Below are positions 27,486 through 35,038 of a stretch of 64,000 bases of DNA, one piece after another. Location: assembly GCA_016124845.1 (NCBI GenBank), contig WGMW01000008.1, positions 124,001 to 188,000 on the forward strand, written 5' to 3'. This DNA comes from Flavobacteriales bacterium. GTDB taxonomy: Bacteria > Bacteroidota > Bacteroidia > UBA10329. The notes beneath the pieces are model-generated. The model did not search any database. It was given only the letters and a program-made list of their open reading frames with translations, and had not been told where the DNA came from. How positions within the stretch are numbered: position 1 is the first letter of the stretch; every line of letters starts with the position of its first letter. Position numbers and translations under genes: made by a program.

Positions 27486-28383
27486 AGCCACAACCTGGTC
27501 CTTCAGTAGGAGGCGCGCCTTCGCCTGAAAAGGTTCTACACCAACCATGGGATGTGTAGAACCTTGTGTCACTTCCCTTGTTGGAAGTACCTTCAGTATG
27601 CCACTTGGTATTGGGTTTTCGTTCACGTCCGATAGGTCTTCCAATGTGTGACATGTCTCCCCCGCCAATCATCATTTCACTGCCTCCGCCATTACAATTA
27701 CATTCTTCTATTCGCACCGATGAACCCAAAATTCCAACATTCTTCGGCACCCACCCGAACACCACTTTTCCGGCAACCACAGCCAGACTGCCGATGAGGG
27801 CAGAAAGAAACACCAATGACGTGGACATGGAATCGGTCGCGTTGACCTGATAATAGTCGAACTGCGCCCCGAACATGGCCGCATCGACCCAATAGGGAAT
27901 GTTCGATGTGTCAATGGCCGAATTGGTGGTCAGATAAGGGCTCCAGGACCCGGATGTGGCGATCTGGTCTCCCCAATACTCCGCATCTGCCTCTCCAAGT
28001 GCCAATACCATCTGCAGACGGCCGGCATTGCCCTTGAGATGGGAGGCCGCCCCTGATGCATCGAACAGGCGGTCGAACTGATTGCCCAACGACACGGCCG
28101 GCACTCTCTGTAGGGAGCTGAGAAAGGGAGAAGAGCCCCCATTGTCGATATAGCCGTTGATGGCATTGGCGATGGAGGCACGTGTGGTATTCTCGCCTTC
28201 TGCGCTTGAAAGCTCCGTATAGACAGTTGACATGTAATCATATACGGCATCAATCAGATCATCAATGGTCACACTACCGGGACCTCCGGCACCGATGGAT
28301 GTGATGATGGCATCAAGCCCGTCCTTATGCTGCTGCGCCAAGGTGGCGTACGGGTTCACGTAATCTATCTTTGAATCGCTCAT
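27478..28383 (-). CDS. Unrecognised protein with Gly/Cys-rich C-terminal tail, first gene of the RiPP operon
   Basis: 301 residues from ATG 28383 (MSDSKIDYVNPYATL); codons upstream to 28461 run through a G9 tract and are excluded. Residues ~1-185 are a soluble, mostly helical domain with no family I know. A hydrophobic segment follows (LVFLSALIGSLAVVAGKVVFG, ~188-208). Then comes a tail of ~90 residues rich in Gly, Cys, Thr, Ser, Asp, Glu and Lys (EECNCNGGGSEMM; WHTEGTSNKGSDTRFY; GEGAPPTEGPGCGYD). The tail could be the substrate of the ATP-grasp ligase, making this an unusually long precursor, or it could be a structural surface protein. Coupled to the next gene by an 8-base overlap. Confidence 0.7.
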   Translation of the reverse strand: MSDSKIDYVNPYATLAQQHKDGLDAIITSIGAGGPGSVTIDDLIDAVYDYMSTVYTELSSAEGENTTRASIANAINGYIDNGGSSPFLSSLQRVPAVSLGNQFDRLFDASGAASHLKGNAGRLQMVLALGEADAEYWGDQIATSGSWSPYLTTNSAIDTSNIPYWVDAAMFGAQFDYYQVNATDSMSTSLVFLSALIGSLAVVAGKVVFGWVPKNVGILGSSVRIEECNCNGGGSEMMIGGGDMSHIGRPIGRERKPNTKWHTEGTSNKGSDTRFYTSHGWCRTFSGEGAPPTEGPGCGYD

Positions 28384-28441
28384 GGTTGTTTCTGTTTTGT
28401 TGAGTGAAGTTCGGGAAATATTTTTCGGAATTCCAACTTTC

Positions 28442-28450
28442 GGGGGGGGG
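28442..28450. repeat. G9 homopolymer tract upstream of the RiPP operon
   Basis: Nine consecutive G on the plus strand, 59-67 bases upstream of the ATG at 28383 and about 125 bases before the divergent atoE-like gene. Such tracts are prone to slippage and can change promoter spacing. Phase variation is a possibility, not shown. Confidence 0.8.
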
Positions 28451-28575
28451 TAAGTTTTCAACGATCAATCAACAGGTGGCTGTTCATTTCCTGTGATTCC
28501 CGAAAGACACAGAACTCTCTGCACAACGCCATCATTCGAAAATTCTCTGTGCAATAAACTCTGCATATTTGATGC

Positions 28576-29964
28576 ATGAGTTTCTCATCAGCTATTGAAA
28601 AAGCCTTCCGAGCGCTACTTCCCGCCCCGTTCACCATTGCGGTGGTTCTGACCATTATTACCATGTTGTTGGCATTCGGATTCACATCCTCAGAGGCCAC
28701 AGGTTTCAATCGGGTTATTGAGGTTTTCGGGTTTTGGGAGAACGGCATTTGGAACAGCGGGCTCATGGTATTTGCTATGCAGATGATGCTGATCCTGGTG
28801 CTCGGACATACGCTTGCGTTGACCAAACCTGTCGATGCTATCATCAGCTACGCCACACGATTCTGCACCAACTCGGCCAATGCCGCAGCGATTGTTACGC
28901 TGCTTACGGTACTTGTTGCACTGTTCAATTGGGGACTTGGACTGATCTTCGGAGCGATTCTGGCAAGGAAAGTCGGGGAACATGCGGTACAGAAAGACAT
29001 CGACCTGAACTATCCGTTAATCGGTGCTGCGGGTTATTCTGGGTTGATGGTCTGGCATGGAGGCATTTCGGGATCGGCACCGATTAAAGTGGCTGAGAAA
29101 GGGCACATTCATTCATTGATGGAAGGAATCGTCTCACCCGAGCAATTGCAACTCCTTCCCGACCCTGTTTCATTTTCGGAAACCGTTTTTGGGAACATGA
29201 ATCTCGTTGCCATTCTACTTGTGATCATTGTCCTTCCCACATTCATGTATTGGATGGGAAAACGCGCATCCATCGGTAGTTATCTGCCCATTTCCAAACC
29301 CGATCTGAAACTGGAATCGGTGGATGTTTCGGGTGCTGAAAAACTGGATCACTCCAAGTATTTCGGTCTTGCCATCGGTGCGGTCATAACCATTTATTGC
29401 ATGTATCAGGCTGCTCATATTTTCCCCGAAAAGGGTTTCGGTTTCATCACCCCGAATTACATCAACCTGCTGCTGCTCGGTCTCGGATTGTTGCTGCACA
29501 GAAGTTTTTTCCGATTCCTGAAAGCCATTGATCAAGCCATTGGTGGTGCTTCTGGAATACTGATTCAATTCCCGCTCTATTTCGGCATCATGGGCATTAT
29601 GAACAGTTCCGGGCTGGTGCAGCTGTTCTCAGATTTTTTCGTGAACATTTCCAACCAGACCACCTTCCCGATCTTCACGCTTATCAGCGCGGGAATCGTG
29701 AATATTTTCGTTCCGAGCGGTGGCGGACAATGGGGTGTTCAGGGACCGATCATCCTTCAGGCTGCTTCCGAATTGGGTGTGAGCATTCCCAAAAGCATCA
29801 TGGCATTGGCCTACGGTGATCAACTCACAAACATGCTTCAACCTTTCTGGGCATTGCCTCTCCTCGGAATCACCGGGCTGAAAGCCAAAGAAATACTGCC
29901 ATATTCCGTTGCATTGATGGGTGTTGGAGGAGTTCTGTTTATCACGGTTTTATTTATTTTTTAA
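28576..29964 (+). CDS. atoE: Short-chain fatty acid transporter (AtoE family)
   Basis: 462 residues, about 11-12 membrane helices, of the short-chain fatty acid:H+ symporter family (AtoE). Recognisable segments: start IEKAFRALLPAPFTIAVVLT, CTNSANAAAIVTLLT, GAAGYSGLMVWHGGISGSAP (~155), the conserved NIFVPSGGGQWGVQGPI near residue 380 and YGDQLTNMLQPFWALPLLGI near 415. It imports acetoacetate/butyrate-type acids across the inner membrane. Monocistronic, divergent from the RiPP operon, with CTCTGTG-type repeats on both sides. Confidence 0.9.
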   Translation: MSFSSAIEKAFRALLPAPFTIAVVLTIITMLLAFGFTSSEATGFNRVIEVFGFWENGIWNSGLMVFAMQMMLILVLGHTLALTKPVDAIISYATRFCTNSANAAAIVTLLTVLVALFNWGLGLIFGAILARKVGEHAVQKDIDLNYPLIGAAGYSGLMVWHGGISGSAPIKVAEKGHIHSLMEGIVSPEQLQLLPDPVSFSETVFGNMNLVAILLVIIVLPTFMYWMGKRASIGSYLPISKPDLKLESVDVSGAEKLDHSKYFGLAIGAVITIYCMYQAAHIFPEKGFGFITPNYINLLLLGLGLLLHRSFFRFLKAIDQAIGGASGILIQFPLYFGIMGIMNSSGLVQLFSDFFVNISNQTTFPIFTLISAGIVNIFVPSGGGQWGVQGPIILQAASELGVSIPKSIMALAYGDQLTNMLQPFWALPLLGITGLKAKEILPYSVALMGVGGVLFITVLFIF

Positions 29965-30028
29965 TTGCACAGAGATAATATTGAGTTTTGGAGACACACA
30001 GAGACAGTTTTCTTTCGGTGATTCATTT

Positions 30029-30067
30029 CCTCTGCGCATCTCTTTTTCTCAAAGAATCTCTGTGTAA
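30029..30067. repeat. Left direct repeat flanking the GxxExxY gene
   Basis: About 39 bases: CCTCTGCGCATCTCTTTTTC then TCAAAGAATCTCTGTGTAA. A near copy lies at 30460-30500 on the other side of the gene, in the same orientation. Shorter related CTCTGTG/CACAGAG pieces occur at 28510-28560 and 29966-30003. Confidence 0.75.
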
Positions 30068-30079
30068 AACCACCATATA

Positions 30080-30454
30080 ATGAGAAGCGAAGATGGACTC
30101 ACAGGATTGATCATCGGTGCGGCAATTGAAGTTCACCGAGAATTGGGTCCGGGACTTTTGGAGTCCGTTTATCAATCATGTTTGGTGATGGAGTTGAAAG
30201 AACTCGGACTCAAAGTGGAAACAGAAATCCCCATGCCTGTTATTTACAAGGGAATGGAATTGGATCAAGGATATAGAATCGACCTATTGGTCGAAAATGA
30301 GGTTGTCGTTGAACTGAAAATCGTAGAAAAACTTACCGATGTTCACACCGCCCAGATTCTGACCTACATGCGGCTGGGCAAGTATCCAAAAGGACTTTTG
30401 ATCAACTTCAACATGAAACTTCTCAAAAACGGAATCAAACGCTTCGTCATCTAA
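30080..30454 (+). CDS. GxxExxY protein (PD-(D/E)XK nuclease-like)
   Basis: 124 residues. The GxxExxY motif is seen in GPGLLESVYQ near residue 30. A nuclease-like core follows: E in LKVETEI, D in YRIDLLVENEVVVELKIVEKL (D...ExK, near 77-88) and a Q near 98 (HTAQILTYMRL). The family is common in Bacteroidota and other phyla, often as single genes near repeats. Its role is unproven; nuclease activity is predicted from the fold only. Flanking direct repeats suggest it moves or spreads as a small cassette. Confidence 0.88.
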   Translation: MRSEDGLTGLIIGAAIEVHRELGPGLLESVYQSCLVMELKELGLKVETEIPMPVIYKGMELDQGYRIDLLVENEVVVELKIVEKLTDVHTAQILTYMRLGKYPKGLLINFNMKLLKNGIKRFVI

Positions 30455-30459
30455 AAACC

Positions 30460-30500
30460 TCTCTGTGCATCTCTATTTCTCAAACAATCCCTCTGTGTAA
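30460..30500. repeat. Right direct repeat flanking the GxxExxY gene
   Basis: TCTCTGTGCATCTCTATTTC then TCAAACAATCCCTCTGTGTAA, alignable with 30029-30067 with a few substitutions and a 2-base insertion. It begins five bases after the gene's stop and ends 14 bases before the Nramp start. Confidence 0.75.
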
Positions 30501-30514
30501 GAAATCCTAATTCC

Positions 30515-31786
30515 GTGCAAGGAAACCGACTCACCAACTTCTTGAAAACCCTTGGCCCGGGGATTCTATTTGCCAGCACGGCCATCGGTGTTTCGCACTT
30601 GGTGCAGAGCACGCGGGCGGGAGCCAATTTCGGGTTTGCACTGGTCGGATTCATCATAGCGGCCAACCTATTTAAATACCCGTTTTTCGAATTTGGAAGT
30701 CGCTACGCCAATGCCACAGGAGAAAGCCTGATCGATGGCTACAAGCGCATCGGCAAGTGGATGCTTTGGCTCTATTTCCTCATCACCATCATCAGCATGT
30801 TGTTTGTTTCAGCAGCCGTTGGAGCGGTCACTTCGGGTTTCCTTCAGAACCTTTTCGGAATCACCTCGTGGGGAATTTACGCCACCATCGCGCTATTTTC
30901 CGTGTGCATTCTCATACTCGCCAGCGGACAGTACGGTCTTCTTGACAAACTCACCAAGATCATCGGTTCGGTGCTGTTGCTATCCACGGTTTTTGCATTT
31001 GTGCTTGCGCTGAACAAAGGCCCGAATCCGCAACTGCCAGATTTTGTTCCTCCCAGCATTTGGGATGAAGGCAGCATGCTTTTCATAATTGCATTGATGG
31101 GCTGGATGCCAACAGCGGTAGACCTCAGCGCCTGGAACAGTCTGTGGACGTTGGAGCGCATCAAGGAAACAGGCTATCGCCCTAGCATGAAGGAAACTCT
31201 GGCCGATTTCAATCTCGGTTACATCGTTTCGGCTGTGCTGTCGCTTTGCTTCGTTACGCTTGGTGCGAATATGCTTTACGGAACGGGAACCGAACTACCC
31301 GACAGCAGCGGTGCTTTTGCCAATGCGGTTGTTGGGCTTTACACCAATTACATCTGTGGCTGGAGTTATTTGATCATCGCAACCGCAGCGTTCAGCATCA
31401 TGTTCGGAACATGCATTGCGGTTTTTGATGGCTTCGCCCGTAGTTTTGAACGGACGATCGAATTGCTTTTTCTTCCTGAAAAGAAAAATCTGAGTACGAA
31501 AAGAGCTTACAATTTGTCGCTGGCGGTCATCGGAATCGGAGCGTTTCTCATCATCTTCCTCCTTGGCAAACACATTAAAGTATTGGTTGATCTGGCCACG
31601 ACCATCAGTTTTCTCATCGCACCGCTTATTGCCATCGTCAATTTCCGTTTGGTGACCGGAAATCAGATTCAGAAGAAAGACCAACCTGCTGTGTGGCTCA
31701 AAATGCTGAGCTGGGCAGGAATCGTGTTCCTGAGCGGGTTTGCAATATGGTTCTTGGCAATTAAGCTTGGAATCTATAATGTCTGA
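30515..31786 (+). CDS. Divergent Nramp-family metal transporter lacking the DPGN and MPH motifs
   Basis: 423 residues, GTG start, ~11 membrane helices. Overall family match is clear from LGPGILFASTAIG, RAGANFGFALVG, FFEFGSRYANATGESL and AFSIMFGTCIAVFDGFARS. In classical Nramp the metal site uses TM1 DPGN and TM6 MPH. Here TM1 reads AIGVSHLVQST at that place and TM6 reads GWMPTAVDLSAW, so both motifs are replaced. The protein may belong to a clade with a different substrate or mechanism. It overlaps the convergent DUF579 gene by 26 bases at its 3' end. Confidence 0.85.
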   Translation: MQGNRLTNFLKTLGPGILFASTAIGVSHLVQSTRAGANFGFALVGFIIAANLFKYPFFEFGSRYANATGESLIDGYKRIGKWMLWLYFLITIISMLFVSAAVGAVTSGFLQNLFGITSWGIYATIALFSVCILILASGQYGLLDKLTKIIGSVLLLSTVFAFVLALNKGPNPQLPDFVPPSIWDEGSMLFIIALMGWMPTAVDLSAWNSLWTLERIKETGYRPSMKETLADFNLGYIVSAVLSLCFVTLGANMLYGTGTELPDSSGAFANAVVGLYTNYICGWSYLIIATAAFSIMFGTCIAVFDGFARSFERTIELLFLPEKKNLSTKRAYNLSLAVIGIGAFLIIFLLGKHIKVLVDLATTISFLIAPLIAIVNFRLVTGNQIQKKDQPAVWLKMLSWAGIVFLSGFAIWFLAIKLGIYNV

Positions 31787-32405
31787 GATAGCCGACATCC
31801 ACTGCCGTGATCTCCTTGATGAAGTGTTCTGGCTTTAAAATATTATCGCAGTAGGCGATCTCCACCTCTCTTTCACAATCGTGCACAAAAACATCACCCG
31901 ACCCGACCAACTGTCTTCCTGCGTAGATGCTTTTCATTCGACCTGTGGTTCCTTCTCCCCAGCCTGTAGGCGCATCAACAAGAACAACATCCCATTTCTG
32001 GTCAGCAATATCTGAAGGGAATTGCATTGATAGCTTTTCCTGATTCTGAAGAAGCTCTTTCCATTGTTCGATCTTCGTATCATAGGCCACTAAGTAGGCT
32101 TCAATTCCTGCGATACGTTTTTTGATCTTACGTAACCAGAAATCATCGTCCTCAATAAAAACGGTTCTTCCACCAAGATTGGAATTCATCCAAAAAAGGC
32201 TGTCGTTTCCTACTCCAAAAATCAGAAGTTTCGAATCCGATTTCTTTCTTATCTCTTTCCGAATGGCCAACATCTGCTCAACTGTCAACTGGGTCCCCGT
32301 CAATCTCCTCATCAACTTTATGAGCCATGGCCAACCGGTGCGGCCAGCGAGTTTCGTTACCGTTTGCGCCAACCAGAAACTGAACTTTGCCCGAAACTGT
32401 TCCAT
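31761..32405 (-). CDS. DUF579 / glucuronoxylan 4-O-methyltransferase-like protein
   Basis: 214 residues. Its core matches the plant DUF579 (IRX15/GXM) methyltransferase family by motif order: LLIFGVGNDSLFWMNSN near residue 61, GGRTVFIEDDDFW near 79, AYDTKIEQW near 108, WDVVLVDAPTGWGEG near 140, GRMKSIYAGR near 157 and DVFVHDCEREVE near 172. GXM enzymes methylate the 4-O of glucuronic acid on xylan using SAM. The bacterial substrate is unknown, perhaps a glycan uronate. No signal peptide; the basic, hydrophobic N-terminus may associate with membrane. Single gene, not in a visible glycan cluster. Confidence 0.75.
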   Translation of the reverse strand: MEQFRAKFSFWLAQTVTKLAGRTGWPWLIKLMRRLTGTQLTVEQMLAIRKEIRKKSDSKLLIFGVGNDSLFWMNSNLGGRTVFIEDDDFWLRKIKKRIAGIEAYLVAYDTKIEQWKELLQNQEKLSMQFPSDIADQKWDVVLVDAPTGWGEGTTGRMKSIYAGRQLVGSGDVFVHDCEREVEIAYCDNILKPEHFIKEITAVDVGYLRHYRFQA

Positions 32406-32498
32406 CCTTCTTTTAACGAATCATTTGTAAGTGGAACGCTAAACTAAGCAGATTCTGAGGTTGCGAACGCATAAACTTTCTTCAGACCAAACTAATCG

Positions 32499-32506
32499 TA
32501 ATTTTG
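32499..32506 (+). promoter_or_regulatory. -7 promoter box for the TPP-riboswitch transcript
   Basis: TAATTTTG, a perfect TAnnTTTG match, ending five bases before the first base assigned to the riboswitch. The RNA would therefore start essentially at the aptamer. Confidence 0.6.
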
Positions 32507-32510
32507 CCGC

Positions 32511-32583
32511 CAATCGGGGGTGTCCGAAAATCGGGCTGAGATCATACCCTACAACTTGATCCAGGTAATGCTGGCGTAAGGAA
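32511..32583 (+). promoter_or_regulatory. TPP riboswitch (THI element)
   Basis: Conserved THI-box pieces appear in order: GGGGGTGTCC (P2), CTGAGATCATACCC (P3/P2 closing with CUGAGA), CTTGATCCAG and GGTAATGCTGGCGTAAGGAA (P4/P5 and 3' core; consensus GGNUAAUGCCNGCGUAGGGA). The 3' end lies one base before the ATG at 32585, and the only SD-like sequence (GGAAG) is inside the aptamer core, so ligand binding should block ribosome access rather than cause termination. It controls the downstream TonB receptor. Confidence 0.92.
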
Positions 32584-32584
32584 G

Positions 32585-35038
32585 ATGAAAACACAACTAT
32601 TTACGGTGGCGCTATGCCTGTGCGCTTTACAAATGCGGGCCCAATCCATATCAGGAACAGTTTATTCTGCGGCTGACAGTTCGGCCATTCCGGGCGTGAA
32701 TGTTTCGGTGAAGGGAACTTACAGCGGAACGTTTACCGACAGTGAAGGCAAATTCAACTTGCGGTACGGCAAAAGCGATTCGCTTACGCTGCTGCTGAGT
32801 TTCATCGGTTACGATGACAAGGAAATAAACACGGCCTCTGGAACGAATGAGCTACAATCGATCTACCTGAAACCGACATCTTACCAGAAAGATGAGGCGG
32901 TGGTGCTATCAACTCGCGCCAGCCACAACACGGCAACTGCTTACACGGATGTAGATGAAAAAACCATCAAAGAGCGGAATTATGGTCGCGACATTCCTTA
33001 TGTGCTGCAACTGGAACCAAGCGTGGTGACCACCTCAGATGCCGGTGCTGGGGTCGGCTACACAGGAATACGAATCCGTGGTACAGATCCAACACGCATC
33101 AATGTGACTTTGAACGGTGTTCCTGTCAATGATTCTGAATCGCACGGAACATATTGGGTCGATTTTCCCGACCTCGCATCCAGTCTGAGCAATATTCAGG
33201 TGCAGCGGGGCGTGGGAACCAGCAGCAACGGAGGCTCGGCATTCGGTGCCAGCCTCAATATGCAAACAGGAACGCTCCACAAAAAGTGGTATGTCGATAT
33301 CATCAACGGTTACGGCTCGTTCAACACGTGGCGACATACGATCGCGGGCGGCTCTGGACTGATCGCCAACAAGTTCACCATCGATGCCCGATTGAGCCGG
33401 ATCTCATCAGACGGCTATGTAGACCGCGGAAGTTCCAGTCTTTGGTCACTCTACGCTTCGGCTGCGTACCATGGCAAAAAGACGTTGATTCGTTTCAACG
33501 TGCTTTCGGGGTTGGAAAAAACCTATCAGGCATGGTACGGAACACCCGAAGCGCGCATTACAGGCGACATTGGCCAGCTGAACGCCTACATAGAGCGGAA
33601 TGACCTGTCTCATGCGGAAGCAGACAATCTCAGAAACAGCGACCGCAGGTACAACTATTACACGTACAAGAACCAGATCGACCATTACCGACAGGATCAT
33701 TACCAACTGATCCTTTCGCACGAGTTCAACCAGCAATGGAATTTCAACCTGACGGGACATTATACCCGTGGTTACGGCTATTATGAAGAACAGAAATTGG
33801 GTGAGAATCTTTCTGATTATGGATTGCCATTTGTGATCCAGGGAAACGATACGACCAAAACTTCGGACATCATCCGCAGGCGTTGGCTCGACAACCATTT
33901 TTATGGTGCCACATTCAGTTTGAACTACAATTCTGGCAAACGGTTCTCGGCCACGTTCGGTGGCGGTTTCAATCAATATCTGGGTAAACATTATGGTGAA
34001 GTTGTAGGAACGGATTCCGATGCCTACGAGTCCATCCATCATCGTTATTACGAGAACAATGCTCGTAAGAACGACATCAATATTTATGTGAAGGCAACCT
34101 ACTTCGTACATCCGAAAGTAAGCCTGTTTGCGGACCTTCAGCACCGGACCATTGAATACAGTTTCTATGGACCGTTCGCTTCCATTTTCGGAGATGTATC
34201 GATGCAGCAACAACTGTTGAACTGGCATTTCTTCAATCCGAAATTCGGCATCAACTACGAGATGAACAGCCGCAACCGTTTCTACACGTCCATTGCCATG
34301 GCCAACCGAGAGCCCGCACGAACCGATCTTGTGGAAAGTACGCAACTCACACGCCCGAAACACGAAACGCTCTACGATTGGGAATTGGGCTATCAGAGAC
34401 GGTCGCGTACGTATTCGGTCGGCATCAATGCCTTTTGGATGATCTACCACAATCAGTTGGTACTGACAGGTGCCATCAATGATGTGGGTTCGTATACGCA
34501 CCAGAATGTGGATTGGAGCGACCGCTACGGATTGGAGCTGACGGCCAATTGGAACATCATCAAAAACCTGAATATTTCAGGAAACTTCACTTGGAGTCAG
34601 AACAAGATCTGGGATTTCACAGAATATGTGGACGATTATGACAATGGTGGTCAGGTGGCCATTCATCATGGAACAACCGACATTGCCTTCTCACCGAATT
34701 ATATTGCTGCGGGCAACCTTACCTACGAACCGATCAAGAAGCTCCGCGCATCATTCATCACCAAATATGTAGGCAAGCAGTTCTTGGACAATACATCAAA
34801 TAGCGACCGCATGCTGAAAGGCTACGTTGTAAATAACGTTCAAGTGAGCTACAGCATCAGTTGGAAATTCTTCAAGGAGATCGGCTTGGGACTACAGTTG
34901 AACAACATCTTCAACCAATTGTATTCTTCCAACGGATATACATTCTCGTATATCTACGGAGGTCAAACCACCACGGAGAATTTCTACTATCCGCAAGCGG
35001 GTTTCAACTTTATGACGATGCTGACCCTGAAGTTCTGA
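32585..35038 (+). CDS. TonB-dependent outer-membrane receptor, TPP-riboswitch controlled (probable thiamine receptor)
   Basis: 817 residues. Signal peptide (ALQMRAQ end), an N-terminal carboxypeptidase-regulatory-like domain (~20-105: SISGTVYSAADSSAIPGVNVSV), the plug (~115-235: YVLQLEPSVVTTSDAGAGVGYTG, RIRGTDPTRINVTLNG) and a 22-strand barrel ending in FNFMTMLTLKF, with the final aromatic typical of outer-membrane proteins. The riboswitch directly upstream implies import of thiamine or a thiamine precursor, like the THI-box-controlled OMR1 receptors described in Bacteroidota. The inner-membrane partner may be the PnuC-type carrier at 23.5 kb. Confidence 0.9.
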   Translation: MKTQLFTVALCLCALQMRAQSISGTVYSAADSSAIPGVNVSVKGTYSGTFTDSEGKFNLRYGKSDSLTLLLSFIGYDDKEINTASGTNELQSIYLKPTSYQKDEAVVLSTRASHNTATAYTDVDEKTIKERNYGRDIPYVLQLEPSVVTTSDAGAGVGYTGIRIRGTDPTRINVTLNGVPVNDSESHGTYWVDFPDLASSLSNIQVQRGVGTSSNGGSAFGASLNMQTGTLHKKWYVDIINGYGSFNTWRHTIAGGSGLIANKFTIDARLSRISSDGYVDRGSSSLWSLYASAAYHGKKTLIRFNVLSGLEKTYQAWYGTPEARITGDIGQLNAYIERNDLSHAEADNLRNSDRRYNYYTYKNQIDHYRQDHYQLILSHEFNQQWNFNLTGHYTRGYGYYEEQKLGENLSDYGLPFVIQGNDTTKTSDIIRRRWLDNHFYGATFSLNYNSGKRFSATFGGGFNQYLGKHYGEVVGTDSDAYESIHHRYYENNARKNDINIYVKATYFVHPKVSLFADLQHRTIEYSFYGPFASIFGDVSMQQQLLNWHFFNPKFGINYEMNSRNRFYTSIAMANREPARTDLVESTQLTRPKHETLYDWELGYQRRSRTYSVGINAFWMIYHNQLVLTGAINDVGSYTHQNVDWSDRYGLELTANWNIIKNLNISGNFTWSQNKIWDFTEYVDDYDNGGQVAIHHGTTDIAFSPNYIAAGNLTYEPIKKLRASFITKYVGKQFLDNTSNSDRMLKGYVVNNVQVSYSISWKFFKEIGLGLQLNNIFNQLYSSNGYTFSYIYGGQTTTENFYYPQAGFNFMTMLTLKF

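Noticed and set aside
27486-27668. N-terminal extension of the 172-residue secreted protein
   Set aside because: It lies wholly inside the upstream gene in another frame; the signal peptide begins at ATG 27485.
28384-28461. N-terminal extension of the 301-residue protein
   Set aside because: The extension is read through the G9 tract (giving Pro runs) and has no leader-like features; ATG 28383 is the natural start.
33446-34501. 351-residue ORF antisense to the TonB receptor
   Set aside because: Shadow of a strongly coding gene; no start region, motif or sensible composition of its own.
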